Shown: positions 34,401 to 47,004, numbered from the stretch's first letter. The stretch: DNA of 64,000 nucleotides from Nereocystis luetkeana (GCA_031213475.1 JARUPZ010000016.1:6689046-6753045); one strand, 5' to 3'. Numbers and translations are program-made. Notes: generated by a model from the letters alone, not told the origin.

Positions 34401-35476
34401 CGAGTACGAGGAGGTTGTTGGTATAAGTATGCAACATCTACAATGGTAAGTCGGAACACGCGGAGGGTTGGGGAGCTTAGAGGGTATATATATACCAGGT
34501 ATATACCATCGTACTACTGTAACTGTACCGATCTTGTTTCATACCAGGTATTTTCTCTGCGGTGATCGATGTGTGTACCGCAACAGCTGCTACTCTATAA
34601 TAGGCTAGGCCACGACCACGACTGTTGCTGCTGCTTCTGCTGCTTCTTCTGCTGATGCGGCGGCGGCATGCCACCTGGTACGTCTTTTGCATTGCAGAGG
34701 GAAAATTTGGGAGCAATCAGGTTGAGAGGTGGAAGCAATCGGTCGTGTTTCGACGTACAGCGTTCGACGTAGCTGACGGCGCGGCCAAGACTGCTTGGTG
34801 TGGCGCACTATTAATATTAATAGCTGCGGTACTGCGGCGCTACACTACGTTGGAACGGTGCGCCAACAGCAGTAATCTACCGGGTTTCACTTCGTCCTGT
34901 TGCTGTCTACAGTCAGCTAGCCAACCAGCCAGCCAGTACGCAAACCGCAGCGGCGGAGGAACAGCAGCACGCCAGCGGCAAAGTGGAGGAACGCGTGAGC
35001 CGGGATAGACCCCCCCGCCACTCCACCAGCACTTGCTGTGCTGATAAAAGGGAGCACGTTTTGCGCCGAAACTCGGAAGGTGGAAACGTGGAAACAGCCA
35101 CGATTCACGGACAGCGCCGCTGACGAACTGTAAAGGTAATCTACAGAAGCTCCTCGAAGACCCTGCCTCTCTCTCCCACCCCTTACCCTAGGGGATGCGG
35201 TCGTGTGGACAGCGGAGACAAGCAGCAAGCATCGCAGTCGCAAAGTCAGCGGCCGTGTTTTTCCGTTGGAACGCATACTTTTGACCCACCTGATCCCAGG
35301 ACGACAAGCGTGTTGACAGTCCTGTGCGGAGATCTCTTTTTGGTTGTGACCTTCTTTTCAACAGCCGATTGCGCGCTCTGTTGGGGCACTCTTCGTCTCC
35401 GCCGGTACGGGAGTATCGACCACGCACGCCATACTAGGAGAATGCAAGCGGTAGCCGCTATCCAGGACAGTGTCAT
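29962..35476 (-). CDS. ALG14: ALG14, UDP-GlcNAc transferase membrane-anchor subunit (4 exons)
   Basis: ALG14 recruits ALG13 to the ER membrane to add the second GlcNAc to dolichol-PP-GlcNAc. Exons on the minus strand are 35476-35290, 33928-33759, 32089-31981 and 30179-29962. Exon 1 gives an N-terminal membrane helix (SWIAATACILLVWRAWSIL) and TVNTLVVLGSG. Exon 2 gives GHTSEMLKLTSTLPPETYTP, YVVAGSDHTSAKRI and TIPRSRE. Exon 3 gives VGQSYLTSVFTTLL and LRPDLVLVNGPG. Exon 4 gives GTCIPVCVAAFSLRVLGL, VFCESFCRVKSLSLTGRVMY and, in shifted frames, VHWPEL and YPRAEFLGQLM-stop. The order and motifs match ALG14 throughout. Junctions 1/2 and 2/3 are in phase. Exon 3 ends in phase 1 but exon 4 needs phase 0 (GGG at the acceptor), and two more +1 shifts fall at GTGGGTT (near 30030) and CGTTACC (near 29998). 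Each is explained by one extra base in a short homopolymer. Whether this is assembly error or decay is open. The ATG at 35474-35476 is the first in frame before the helix. Confidence 0.85.
30213..30520 (-). mobile_element. Family B copy with internal duplication
   Basis: After G runs, 30231-30340 and 30347-30500 repeat the same CGTAGTCGTATGACCATA to GTTTTCACCGACCAGG block, so two truncated copies or one duplicated copy are present. It is in ALG14 intron 3. Confidence 0.6.
30632..31020 (-). mobile_element. Family B copies with G-run tails
   Basis: 30682-30935 is a family B copy (GTGTACTCGATATCACGCAT to TGACAGCTTCGATGA). It carries TACCAGGTA at 30845-30853 where other copies read GGGTGAGCTGC. 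30945-30995 is a second, short end. Long G runs precede and follow them. It is in ALG14 intron 3. Confidence 0.6.
31377..31433. repeat. Poly(C) tract of about 56 bases
   Basis: The longest homopolymer in the window, in ALG14 intron 3. No retroposon end is recognisable directly beside it. The exact length is doubtful in any assembly. Confidence 0.85.
33405..33750. repeat. Pentanucleotide CATGC/CATAC/CCACA microsatellite
   Basis: Degenerate 5-bp repeats (CCATG, CCATA, CCACA) run up to the end of ALG14 exon 2 at 33759. The donor side of the intron begins immediately before it. Confidence 0.85.
33890..34400 (-). repeat. Tandem duplicates of the ALG14 exon 2 start, in intron 1
   Basis: The segment GAGGGTGGAGGTTAGCTTCA then GCATCTCAGAGG, which on the minus strand is the first 40 bp of exon 2 with its acceptor, recurs with changes at about 34050-34095, 34146-34185 and 34270-34325. 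Each copy is followed by a G run and TTCAGTCGGAGACGATGAGA or a relative. The two central units (84 bp) are almost identical. In the copies the acceptor AG or the reading frame is altered, so they do not look spliceable. Confidence 0.75.
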
Positions 35477-38400
35477 CGCGTAAATGGCCAGAGGGTAGGA
35501 GAGCTTAGAAATGGAATGCACTGCTGTGCAAGGTGCAGGATCGGGATCATCACAATTCGGGTTTCAGGAGTTTTATTAGCATGTGAGGCGTTATTTATGA
35601 GGGATACTTGCTCACACGACTCCGGGAGAGTCGGCTACATGGGGCACTTATCTATCTCCACCTGGCTGGGGGGCACAGGAGGTGTGGTGATGATATAGTG
35701 CTGATGGAGTGCTGAAGGAGGGGTAGCGTAAACCGAGGCCGCGCATCCAGAATCAGGACGAGAACACAAGTACAACCGGAAGGAACGACAAGGACACTGC
35801 TGTCTGCGGTCATCAGAGACAGGTTTCCCGTACGAGCACGAGGCGAGACCAGCTTGGCATCTTGGGACCAGGAGCCGTCTGCAGCAATGATTGCAGTCTC
35901 TGCTTGGTTGGTGAGACTACCAACTGAGCGGCACAGCAGCCCACGCAACTGCGAATCACGCCCTCGTCCATCCGCCGCTAAGCTGTAGAGTTGGAGCCGA
36001 TCGCGAGCGTCGGCCATACAACAAAGTGGTTCATGCTTTTTTTTCGCCCACAGCATACGTACCCGTCGTCGATGGATGTTGATGTTTCGTTGCCCGACTA
36101 CTGGCTGTGTGAGATCATGATATGCATACACCTCGAGTATCGTCTACCAGTATCATTACGTACCATCACGGGTGCGCGAGCTGCATTAGCAACGGCAGTG
36201 GCGGCAAGTTGGAGCCGAGACCACCCGCATACTTCCTGCATTGCTCCTCTGCTCTGTAGGTGTGATGCGGCCGCTGCTGGTGTCGCTTGCGCACCGCGTG
36301 CTGGCTTGAACGATCAATCAGGCGCCCGTCCGCAAAGCAGGCCACAACGCTGTGTGGTCCCTCGTACGTAGTCAAGATTTATCAGCCGTTAAAGCACAGT
36401 AGTAGTCAGTAGTACAGCAGAACCTCTATCTGGAGGTATCGTATAGCAGCAGCAGCAGGTAGTGCGGCACAAACTAATTACTTGGAAGGCATCCCACTTC
36501 TTCTCAGCCAGCCGTTTGCGCGTTGTAACACACAGCAAATACGAGAATGTGCGGAACATGCACGCACTTTAGGTGTATCTACGTAACAACAAAATATGAA
36601 ATTTCACCCAGGGTACGTACTCGTAGCACGATCGGTCCTTCGGCCGCTTTGCTGCAACCCCACTGACACCCGTGCACTTAACTGCTGTGCTCGGCTGTCG
36701 GCACCCGTGCTTTAACTGCTGTGCACGGCTGTCGGCGACGTGCAGGTCCTGCGCAGAGAAAACGCCATCCCAGCGGTTTTTCCACTTTGTGCCCCCGCCC
36801 CGAGTACTCCCCCCCCCCTCCCACCCGAATGAGGTCTCCGTCCCTCTCTCTTGCCGATATGGTAACGATACCAATAAATGCAACTCACGGCGGGGCGAAG
36901 TTTGCGTGAACTACTATACAGACTAGTGCTGCTTGTAGCAGCAGCACAACACCAATAGCATTACTGTACGTACGAGCACCCGTATGAAACGCTGGTTGAT
37001 TGCTGATTCGCAGGGGGTTCGTAGAGCCAGCGTCACCCGCGGGGAGGATAAGATCCCATGCCCGGATCGTAAATACTTCCAAATCGCACTTGGTGAATCG
37101 CCGTACGTAGTTGTTGTTGGTCTCGTCGTTTCTGGCGTCCTCTCCTCGAGATCCGACGCGCTTGCCGTGCTCGTTGCACTCGCTCGGATAGCTCGTCTTG
37201 TTGTGCTCGTGTGTGCTTCCAGCCGTACGGGTGTAGAAACACACAAAGCGTACAATAGAAGACCGCAAGCATCCGCTGCCGCACCCGCCGAGCGATTTAC
37301 TTTTTGGTTGGCTGGTTCGATAATTTTGTTGATTGCCGCTGCGGCCACCCGCTGATTGATATGTTGGTTCGTTCGTTCGTTCGTTCGTTCGTTCGTTAGT
37401 TTTGTTGATTTTGTTGGTTGATCGATTGGTTGGATAACGCTGCAGAATTTGTGTCTCCTCTGCTCCTCCGACTATCTCGTGCCCTTGTATTGGCAAGGTA
37501 TCAGATACCTGGGTACAGGATAATCCCCAGAGAATCAACCAAATCATTGTTCGTTGTTCAAACCCCTTCATCGCTCCCTCTCCTCGCCCCGTCCTCCCCC
37601 CCTGACCCTGGCCACCTTGAGGTATCGCGAACATACTTCGCATCGTGGCTACCACCGTCGTGCTGTGTTGCTTGCGTGCGGTGCATGTGATCGATGGCCG
37701 CCCTTTCCACGCCCCTCTATTTCCCGCCGCCAACGTTTTCGCCCCCGCCCCCTCCCTTACCCCCTTGTCCTTCCCACCCCTTCCCTCCCAACCCTCATAC
37801 CCCCCCCCCCCCACTTATCGCCCTACCTTCCCCCGGTCCAGACGACGTTGTTGTTAGCGAGGGCATCGGGTTTCGTCGCTCGCCCCTCCGCCGCCGTATC
37901 GCACTCCCGGTTCGCGCGCACGAGCGGTCGCATCCACCTCCCTTTGCCGACGTCGCGCAATCAGCGTGTCAGCAGCCGAGGCACCCGTAGCCGTACCCTT
38001 GGGAGGGCAGGATGGGGCCACGGGGGCGGTGGCGACCGCCTGGGCGATGAGGGCGAGCGAAGATGTCGTCGGTGTTTTTCGTTGTCGATGGGGACAGGCG
38101 GTGGACAGGGTGGGGGGGAGGGGGGGGGGCAGAGAGGAGGGGGAGGCGAAGTGTCTGGGGAGGTGGGGCTGCGGTTGTTCAACACGGAAGGGCGGGTGAA
38201 GAAGCTTTTTCGCCCGCAGAACAAGAGGCGAGTTTGTTTCATGCGTTTGACACTGCGAGACCGAAAAAAAATGTTCGTCTCTTCATCCGGTGTACTTCGA
38301 GGCATTGGTGTTCACGGAACTTTGGGGGCGGTCGCGAAAGGCTTCTGAACCACGCCGCGGACGATGGGCAACCGAGTTTACGTCCGCGTGTTGAGCGAGA

Positions 38401-39478
38401 GCAGTGTTGCAGTGTTCAACCTATCGTTGCCGAGGATAGGTGTTGCCGATAGACCTCAATGCTATACAGGGCACTCGGAGAAAACGCACGAAATACAGCA
38501 GGTACGAACAGATAACGCTCATCAGCTAATTACCTGCCTGGTAGAACTTCGGGAGTAGTGACTCGGAAGACGAGCTCAACATCAACGCCATTGATGGCAG
38601 GTTCACTGCAGGTCGGTATGTGCAACAACACTAGAATACGGTGGGACACCACCTAAATGATACCATCGCAAATGGGACGTTGTCTGCCTTCGCTCAAGAT
38701 GGTCCGATGATATCTCGTTGCCGTGATTTTTTATCAGGATGTGCTCGATCATGAGGTTGAACCGTTGCTATTCCCCCGCTTTTTGTTTCTGCACATGCTA
38801 TACAACTCGATCAAGCCGTTTCCAAACGCACACGCCCTCGGCCCGTAAGCGTCGGGGCTGAGGAGGCAGATAGCTACCCATCTCCGCACATATTAACATA
38901 CCGGTCGATGCAATGCACGGTGCCCACACTTCCGCGCTGGCTGTCTGTGCCGCGTATGAAGCGCTCCACCTCTGCTCCGCTTCCGATGTTGCTTCGGCAA
39001 GATTCGCCGCCTAGCGACGAATTAGAGTTCATGAAACTCCTGGTCCAGCGAGCGACCGCTGTCCAGCTTGCAAGCAAACAGCCGTGCCTGTTCGCGTGTT
39101 CTACCAGAATGCCAGCACCGTTCCGTGCGGTATCCACTTGGTACTCCCACGAGCGCAATCAACCAAACAATATCAGCTGCTGCTGCTGCTGCTGTCAAAG
39201 TGAGCTACGTACCACCAAAACGTACTCGGACAAACAACATGAACCATAACGCCTAATTTTTTTTCTACAACAACAGACTGCAGATTATTATCGTATCGGT
39301 TCCCGGTCCCTATCAATCTTTGCCATCTCGCACATAGCACCGTGCTTCCAGTTTGGCCCATTTTGACACAATTTTGACCCCTCTCACGGGCTCGCGTTGT
39401 CTTTGTCCTCCCATGGGGTGGTGGGGTGAGCCTCCTTCCTTCCTGCCGCCCTCGCGTTTTGTCGTCGTTTGGGACAAG
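35477..39478. other. Divergent intergenic region ALG14 / cysteinyl-tRNA synthetase
   Basis: It should contain both promoters and the missing N-terminal exon(s) of the synthetase. I could not identify that exon. Contents are a (GTTC)n tract at 37364-37396, C-rich low complexity at 37560-37830, G runs near 38110-38130, and several medium frames, none recognisable. The 309-codon minus frame 36885-37814 crosses the (GTTC)n tract and is not accepted. A signal-peptide-like start at 37645 (MATTVVLCCLRAVHVIDG) is possible but unsupported. No TATA box or other promoter element stood out. Confidence 0.4.
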
Positions 39479-39641
39479 GACAGGAGGGTGAAGTTTTACA
39501 GCTGCGGTCCTACGGTGTACGACACGGCGCACATCGGCAACTTCAGGGCCTTCCTGACGTACGACGTGCTCAAGCGGTGGCTCCTGCATCAAGGGTGAGG
39601 AAGGAAAAGGGCGGAAGTGAAGAAAGGGAGATAGGAATGAA

Positions 39642-39675
<34 letters not shown>

Positions 39676-42600
39676 GGAAGATGAAAGGAGGGTGGCCAAG
39701 AAGGAAAGAAGGAAGGAAGGAAGGAAGGAAAGGGAAACACGAAGGAAAGAAGGAAGAAAAGAAGGGAGGGAGGGAAGGACAGAGGGAGGAAGAAAGGAAA
39801 GAGTAAAGGGAGCAAGGAAGGAAGGAAAGAAGGAAGAGAGCAAGGAAGGGAGGGAAGAAGGAAAGAAGGAAGAAAGCAAGGAAGGAAGGAAGGAAATATG
39901 GAACCAAAAAAAGGAAGAAGTGCCCTCTGCTTCACAAAGGCGGCGTTTTCCGGACAGCTCGCCTCCGCATCGTTCGCTCTTGTGCCCGGGGCATGTGTAT
40001 CGATGTTCAGGGCATCGAAATCGGTGTCCGATTACGCCTATCACCCCCGTTCGCATACTTTCGGCGCAGCCGGAGTCGCGCGCACCCACACTCGTAGCGT
40101 GCGCGAATTTCGATGTATTGAAACACGTTAAGGGCGCTTGGTTCTGCGATCCTGCCAGAGCATTATGATGGGGGAACCCGAAACCCCACACATCCCCCTA
40201 TGTTTATGAGCGAGAGTTGGTTCTGAACACTCCGTTCCGCCGTGATAGAACAGCTGCGTGTCTAGATACGCGTGAGAAACGATTTCGCGGAATAGACTGA
40301 GACGCCTTTTTTTTGTTTGTTTTTGGTCAGAAATCTCCTCGGTTTACGTGGTGCCTTTTTTTTTTGTTTCACGGCAGTGTCGCCGTTTTTGTCGTATCCA
40401 TGGCGGTGGTGGGTTACGTACTCGTGCTGGGCTTCGGCGTACGGTGCGTGCAGGAACGCGAGGAGGACACTTGCGAAGCGGTTTAAGTTGTTCAGTTGTG
40501 CTGTGTGTTTCGAGCCACAACCCGATCGGACCACCACTCAGCTACGGTCCGAAGTGTTGGGCTTTGCTTCTTCTACCTGTTCCCTTGTTCAGAACGGGGG
40601 AACTACTCAAATGTGAAAGTACCGTATCCCGTTCTTTCACGCGGAGACAAAACTATCTTCCCCGTGCCCCCCCCCCCCTCCCCTCCCCTCTCTCTTCCCC
40701 CGGCCTGTGCCGACTGAAACCCTCTCTCAGCTTCGAGGTGGACCACGTGTGCAACCTGACGGACGTGGACGACAAGATCATCGCCCGCATGGCTCGCGAC
40801 GGGGTGACCCTCAACGACCTCACGAACAAGTACGCCTCGCTCTTCTTCGACGACCTGACGTCGCTCAACATCGTCCCGGCTTCCCGCTACCCCCGGGCGA
40901 CGGAGCACATCGATGACATCGTCGAGATGGTGCAGGTGCGCGGCTGTTGCTCTTTTTGCTGAGCAGGGAAAGTAAACTGAATAGGCTGCTGCGTGGACCT
41001 AGGCACCTTCGACCTGCGATCGCTTTTGCGCCTCCACGCGTTGCGAGCTGCAGGGTGAGGTTTTCAATGAAGAGGAGAGAGTGAAATAAGGGGCATTGTT
41101 TAATAGTTGGATGTTGGGATGCCCAGCGATGACGATGCTGGTATGTGTCTCTCTCGTGGCTTGCAGTTTTTCGATGTGCAGCAGTAGTACCGCGCATTGC
41201 TGTGTGCGCACGACATTCGGCACGTTGGCACGCGACATTCGAGGCTTCTTCAATGCGCGAACCCAAGCGCAGGCCACGAAACGCCCCCCCCCCCCCCCCC
41301 CCCGCCACTTTCCCATCCTCCCTCCATCCCTCTCGCCCTTGCTGCCTCCTTACCTCCATCCTTCCCCCGCTCCCTTCCTCCCTAATTTCCCCCTTGTCCT
41401 GCCCCCCTCCACGCCGGACGGAAACTCTTGCCCACGCCGCTTGCACCTGATCTTGTACGCCCGACACAGGGCCTGATGGACAAGGAACTGGCGTATGAGA
41501 TCAACGGCTCGGTTTACTTTAGGGTGTCCAAGCACGGCAAGTACGGCTCTCTGGCCAGCCTGGACAAGTCGGGCATGGAGGTATACACAATATGCAGTAG
41601 CAATGCACTCGAACCGGGCCGGGGATAGAATACGACGCTTGCGTTGCTTGCGTCGAACAAGCGGAAAATACCATTCTGGGCCACCTCGCTCGCTCGCTCG
41701 CTTTGTGGCGCACGTAGCGTTGCGTTTTTGTTGGTGATATTGACTGATGTCGGAACCGGATGTTTCCGTGACGGACCACTTGCGATTACCGACCTTTCCT
41801 TCATACCCTACAACCGATTCGCCCGTTTGTTCTTCCCTCCCATCAAACCCCGCACAGACGCTCCTGCCCCCCCCCCCCCTCCCCCCTTCCCCGTCATACT
41901 ACGGCTATGCATGATATCGGGTACCCCCCCCCCCGACTACGGCTGTGCTTGATAATGAGTACACCCCCCCCCCCCCTGCCATACCCCCCCACCCTACTTT
42001 CGTATTTCCTTGCCCCATCTCATGTCTGTTGCCGACCTTGCCTACCGACCGATCGATCCTCCCGACGGAAATCCCCGCTGTGGGTGGTCGTTGTTTTCCC
42101 AGGACGGAGCTGGCGAAGGCGGGGGCATCAGCGATCCGAGCGAGTTCGGGTCGGAAAAGGAGAACGCAAAGGACTTCGCGCTGTGGAAGGTATGGTGCCC
42201 CAGAGAAATGCCCCCAAGCTGGGCCGAAGTGTTGCAGCAACGGTGCTGTTGCAGCGGCCGTGTCGGTGTAGCAGCGGCGCACTCCAGCGGCAGACCCGGC
42301 ACAAGTGCTTGGAGCATCGTGCGAGGGCGGACGTGCTTTGCCTCTCCTCTCAGGGTCAGCGGAGAGAGGGGGGGAGGTGGCGCTGTCTGTCGGACTGCCG
42401 GTTGCATGTGTAGCTTTGGCCGTCGGTCGGGATGTTCGCTCACCGCCGCCGCCGCCGCCGCCGCGACCGGCGGTAGCGGCTTGGTTAGCGTCGTCCACAA
42501 GTGTTTCCCTTTTCCCTCGCTTCTCGGTCGAGCGATCCGGTTTCGATGCGCCCTTGAAATAGACTCCAACTAAAACATACCACAAACAAGAGGACGGAGA

Positions 42601-45600
42601 AGAGAGAAACCTGCATCTTCTCCTCCCCCCCTCTCCCTCATCCTTATGCTTTCCGTGCCTCTGTATGTTTTCCGTCCGTTTTCCGCGGGGCAGGCTTACA
42701 AAGACGAGGACGGCGACGTCTTCTGGGAGACTCCCCTGGGGAAGGGGAGACCGGGGTGGCACATCGAGTGCAGCGCGATGGCCCGTCGTTACCTGGGAGA
42801 CACGGTGGACGTGCACGCCGGCGGCATCGACCTGGTTTTCCCCCACCACGAGAACGAAATCGCGCAGTCGGAGGGTTTCACGGTGCGCGATTCCGACGCT
42901 CCCTTCTTCCTTGCGGTCCTCCGTGTCGCCTCAAATCTCTCGCGTGAAACGTTCAGTCGGTGGCTTTGCAGCGGTGATACTCCCCGTGCGGAGTGGGTCT
43001 CCCGTGGTTCGAGCGTTCCTGCCGGCGCTGCCTGGTCCTTTACGTGCTTCTGTTGAGCTTTCCCGCCTTCTCTCGCACGGATCGAGTTACCAGCTCAGTC
43101 CATCCACCCCCCAGCACAAGTTTGTCTTGTTCGGTTGCCTGTGAGAGAGAAATTCGCTTTTGTAAGGCCTTAGCCAATATTGCTGTACCGTCTGCGTGTT
43201 TTCTCCTGCATTACATCTATGGGCGCTGTCGTACGCACCGGCCACGTGGTGTTGTATACCTGGTGCGTAGGAAGGGGATTGTCTCCAACGTTTTCGTTGT
43301 TCGTCGCGACCGGCGGGGGGAGGACTATAGCACCAGAAATCATGCGCGCAGATCTTGAGCATATTCACACCCTCGTTTTACGGCGCTTTCCGCCCTGTCG
43401 TCCCCCTCCTTCGACATGCATCCCTGCGTCTGCCAGGGGAAACCCTTCTGCGGTTGCTGGGTGCACAACGCCTTCGTGAATGTGGACGGCGAGAAAATGT
43501 CCAAGTCCAAGGGAAATTTCCTTGCGCTGAAGAGCACCCTGGAGACGGCTCTGGACGTCCGCGCCTTCCGTTACCTTGTGGTGTCTTCGCAGTATCGGAC
43601 GACGCTGGGCTTCTCGAAGAAGTCGTTGGAGGGCGCGAAAAACACGGTTCGACGCCTGGACAAGTTGCGGGTGAGACCAATGCGTTTTACTTATCAGGGG
43701 TGGTGGTTTACTTTCTGAGCTCCTCTCGTGAGCAGCTCAATCTCTCACCCGAAGCGTGACTTCGAAGAAGCATGTTCGTGCGACCCGACCAACAATTCTA
43801 TACGCCACTAGTCCTAGAGCGAATATGTCAGTAAGGGTATCATACTATTACGGAGGACCATAGTAAATAGGACCTAATATCGTTAGTTAAAATAGGTGAA
43901 TATATGGGCTTTTGTCTGTACCGGAGGTCCTATTTACTATGGTTCCCCGCAATAACCGGTATACTTCTAGTTGCTCACTTGAGAACCTCAACCGAGCAGA
44001 AATGTTGCCTCAGAAGGCAAAAAGTACAACCTCTGCCGTAGGAGTCGTGATATATGTTTTTTATTTGTTTTACTGTGTGCAGTACGTACGCATCATGATT
44101 TTAAGAATTTGGGCGGCACGAATTCCAGACTAACATTTTGTTATTCAAGACTTTACAGCTAAGCGTTTGTGCTCGGCGAGGAAAACCACTCTAAAACCTA
44201 CGTTTATACTTGCCTTTTAAAAGCCTATGTTAAGCGTTGGCATCACAGTCAGTCGAGATAGGAATTTCAGGCTAAGTTTTTTTTTATTTATGAATTTACA
44301 GCCCAGCATTTTTGCTCGGCGAGAAACACCACTCTAAAATCTACGTGTATATAGTAGCCTTTCACGAATCCATGCTTATCGTTGGCATCACAATAAGTCG
44401 CGAGCCTTACGTGGGCAAAGTAGGAGATTATTAACTGGTGCCGCGAACTGTATGGCGAGTACTTGAGCTAGCTGTGGCGTCGGACTTGTTGTGATTTCAG
44501 TTTCGTGTTTCATCAATATTTCCACAAAACCCGCCCGATCCTCTGTTCAACTTTGCCGCGTAGCCGGGTGATGCGTGAGTCGCGCGTGTTCATGCTGTTC
44601 CTCGCGAGTTGTGTACAGCAACATTAGCCTCGGCAACCTTCCTGATCGCGCCAGGGTCAACAAGTCGGGGTTGTGTTTTACAAGGACATTGGTTCATGCT
44701 CGTTCTGCTCAACAAGTCGGGGTTGTGTTTTACAAGGACATTGGTTTATGCTCGTTCTGTGCATGGGAGCCGCAGTTATACAACACGCTCTGAGAGATAC
44801 ATTTTTACTCTAGGCCACTCTTGTCACCATGCATCCTGTTTCCTGTGCGGAGCAGGACACTAACACTTGGTTTTGTTTTGCGCGCGGAAGAATGACGGGT
44901 GGGCGCGTACACCTGTGTGCGTTCTAGAAAGTCGATGCCCCGTATATGTCACGCTGCGTTAGCTTGGTCGCTTGCTCGCGGAATTGCGTTGTTTTTTCGT
45001 CGCTGCAAAAATCAGAGGTATTTTTTTTCACGCTCTTACTTTCGGCGCATCCATGAAAATGGCCCTTAGAATTGCTCAGCCAAGGATTCTGGCGTAAACG
45101 ATGACATGTCGTCTGTTCATTCCTGCTTGTTTGGTGGGCGGCGCAGACGGCGTTAGAAGCTGCGGCGACAATCGCAGGGATTGAAGCGGGAGGGGATGAC
45201 TCCGAAGCGTCCCCGGAGTTACGAGAAGCCGTATCGAAGAGCTTGGAAGGCTTCGACGCTGGCATGAACGACGATCTCAACACACCCAGGTAGGCTCGAG
45301 AGAGAGAGATGAAGGACTGTAAAGCGGGAAAACCATCACACCTGGTATACTGTATAGCAATAACTTCTGCTTGAATCGTGCGGCAGCTAACCTCAGGGTT
45401 GTTAACCAGCTCGCGAAAAACATCGACAGATAATCGAAGCTATCTTTTAGGTGCTTTAGCCTTGGACTAATCGCGGCCGTCACTCTGGGGGGGGGCTGTA
45501 AACGGATGCCAGGAAAAAGGGTGCCGGCAAAGGCTCTAACTCAACCCCCGTACGAGTGAGTAGCTGCCAGATGTTTTTCGGGTGGGACTAGAGCTGGCGA

Positions 45601-46784
45601 AATGCAGCAGTCTCCGTCGTGCAAATACATGACCATATGATCAACCACCACCATATCACCATGCTACCCCCCCCCCCCCCCCCCCCCCCGCCGGCCCACG
45701 CGCCCCGCGCCATCGTCTTCGGCATTGCTGTTGTTGCCACCTCCTCGCTTGACGCGCTTGCAGGGCAGCCGCATCTTTGTTCTCCGTGGTAAAGGCCGGA
45801 GAAGTGGCGCTGAAGGCTGCGAGGTCTGGCAGCGGGAGCGGAGATTCGACCGAGGATGGCCCTACGTTGCGGCCAGCCGACGCCACGTACTTGCTCTCCG
45901 CGCTGGACCGCATGGATTCGGTGTTCGGTATTTTTTACGAACCGGCCGGGTATGAAACGGCGGGCGGTGGTAGCGGTGGTAGTGGTGGCGAGGGGGCGGA
46001 TGAGGTGCCCGAGGAGATGGCGGCGCTGCTGGCAAGACGGCTTGCCGCGAGAGAAAACAAGGACTGGACCACGGCAGACGCGGTCCGGGACGAGATTAAG
46101 GCGCTGGGATATGCGGTAAAGGTGAGATAACTGTTTCGCACGTATTTCCACCACATGAGTCGCTGCACGGCGCAGCGCGTAGGGGTTGTTACTCTTCAGA
46201 CGTTGTTGGTGCTACAGCAGTAGGGCCCATTCCTGCTTAACAAGAACAATGTCACGAATCATGACAAGAACAGAACGCGACTTTTTCGTGCTTTCTTTGA
46301 AAATGCGGCGTAACGCCTATTCACAAATGCCACTCATCGTTTTTCTTTGTCGTCGTCGTATCGCGATTTTTGACACTCCTTAGCCCTTTTAGTACCGCAG
46401 TCCCGTTTTGGGGACAAAACACTTGAAATTTATCGTGGTTTGTCCCCATAACCGGACTGCAGTACTAAAGGGGTTAGGAACGACCCTAATACATGGAGCT
46501 CCGGTATGCATGCCGTGGGTTTTTACCAACGGGCTTGCGAGCGTCCATATCGCGCAGCCGCGACCCTGGCATATGCAAGAGGTCAGCCAGTGGCCGGTGA
46601 TACAGCAGTACTCTTACCGCACGCCACTATATTGGGGAAGACTTTGCTCGTTGTGCTGACGTCACCAACGGCGCCTTCAAACCGTTTGCAAGTCCCTCTT
46701 TTCCCCCTGCTGCCTTCGCTCGGCACCGTGACCGTTTTACCGCAGGACGTCAAGGGCAAGGATCCCGTCGTTTCACGGATTTGA
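39479..46784 (+). CDS. Cysteinyl-tRNA synthetase (9 exons, N-terminus missing)
   Basis: This class I synthetase charges tRNA-Cys. Exons are 39479-39594, 40731-40935, 41470-41580, 42103-42189, 42694-42882, 43437-43670, 45147-45289, 45764-46121 and 46746-46784. All introns are GT-AG, all phases agree, and together they give 493 residues with no frame break. Exon 1 holds [18 protein letters not shown] (zinc ligand Cys and the HIGH-type motif). Exon 2 has [10 protein letters not shown]. Exon 5 has [19 protein letters not shown] and [18 protein letters not shown] (the remaining Cys/His zinc ligands). Exon 6 has [13 protein letters not shown] (KMSKS loop). Exons 7 and 8 cover the anticodon-recognition helices ([28 protein letters not shown]). 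The last exon is only 13 codons ([12 protein letters not shown]-stop). The exon 1 acceptor could also be at 39484. The N-terminal exon, and so any organelle transit peptide, was not found, so the compartment is unknown. The synthetase would usually be named CARS or cysS, depending on its compartment. Confidence 0.92.
39637..39900. repeat. G run and (GGAA)n microsatellite
   Basis: G run at 39647-39674, then degenerate GGAA/GAAGG repeats, in intron 1 of the cysteinyl-tRNA synthetase gene. The long Lys/Glu/Arg frames are artefacts. Confidence 0.9.
41880..41975 (+). mobile_element. Two family B 3' ends with C runs
   Basis: ATACTACGGCTATGCATGAT then ATCGGGTACCCCCC, followed by GACTACGGCTGTGCTTGATA then ATGAGTACACCCCC. 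Both are only about 40 bp, in intron 3 of the synthetase gene. Confidence 0.55.
43847..43953. mobile_element. Family A MITE
   Basis: Ends ATTACGGAGGACCATAG and ATGGTTCCCCGCAAT, TA flanks, in intron 6 of the synthetase gene. Confidence 0.8.
44126..44402. repeat. About 138-bp diverged tandem duplication
   Basis: The two units share TTGCTCGGCGAG-like, CACTCTAAAAT/CCTACGT and CGTTGGCATCACA blocks. In intron 6 of the synthetase gene. Confidence 0.75.
44660..44760. repeat. 50-bp tandem duplication
   Basis: CAACAAGTCGGGGTTGTG and the following 32 bp occur twice with one difference, so it is recent. In intron 6 of the synthetase gene. Confidence 0.9.
46380..46477. mobile_element. Family P (piggyBac-like) MITE
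   Basis: TTAG at both ends (a variant of TTAA), arms CCCTTTTAGTACCGCAGTCC and GGACTGCAGTACTAAAGGGG. It lies in the last intron of the synthetase gene. Confidence 0.75.
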
Positions 46785-47004
46785 GGAAACGCAGCGGTGC
46801 GGAGTGGTGCGACTCCACGCAGACGCTGCTTATCATTCGCTGTGGCAACTACTGTAGTTCTGAGGCATTTTTGTGTCCGCATGGCGGCTCCGGTGTAGAG
46901 ACATGCTTCAACACACACTGCTTATAACGCGCCGTGAAAGCTAGTTCAGAGGCACTTTCGCGTCCGCATGGTGGTTGCCGTCTTCGCATATTCGGTGAAA
47001 CTGC

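Noticed and set aside
36885-37814. Longest open frame in the window (309 codons, minus strand)
   Set aside because: It runs through a (GTTC)n microsatellite and C-rich low complexity, has no recognisable domain and overlaps equally open frames on the other strand.
38797-38835. LYNSIKPFP as the missing N-terminal exon of cysteinyl-tRNA synthetase
   Set aside because: It resembles the family's LYNSLTR start only loosely, runs into a stop, and has no fitting donor to exon 39479.
39674-40168. Lys/Glu/Arg-rich frame resembling a charged coiled coil
   Set aside because: It is a translation of the (GGAA)n tract in a synthetase intron.
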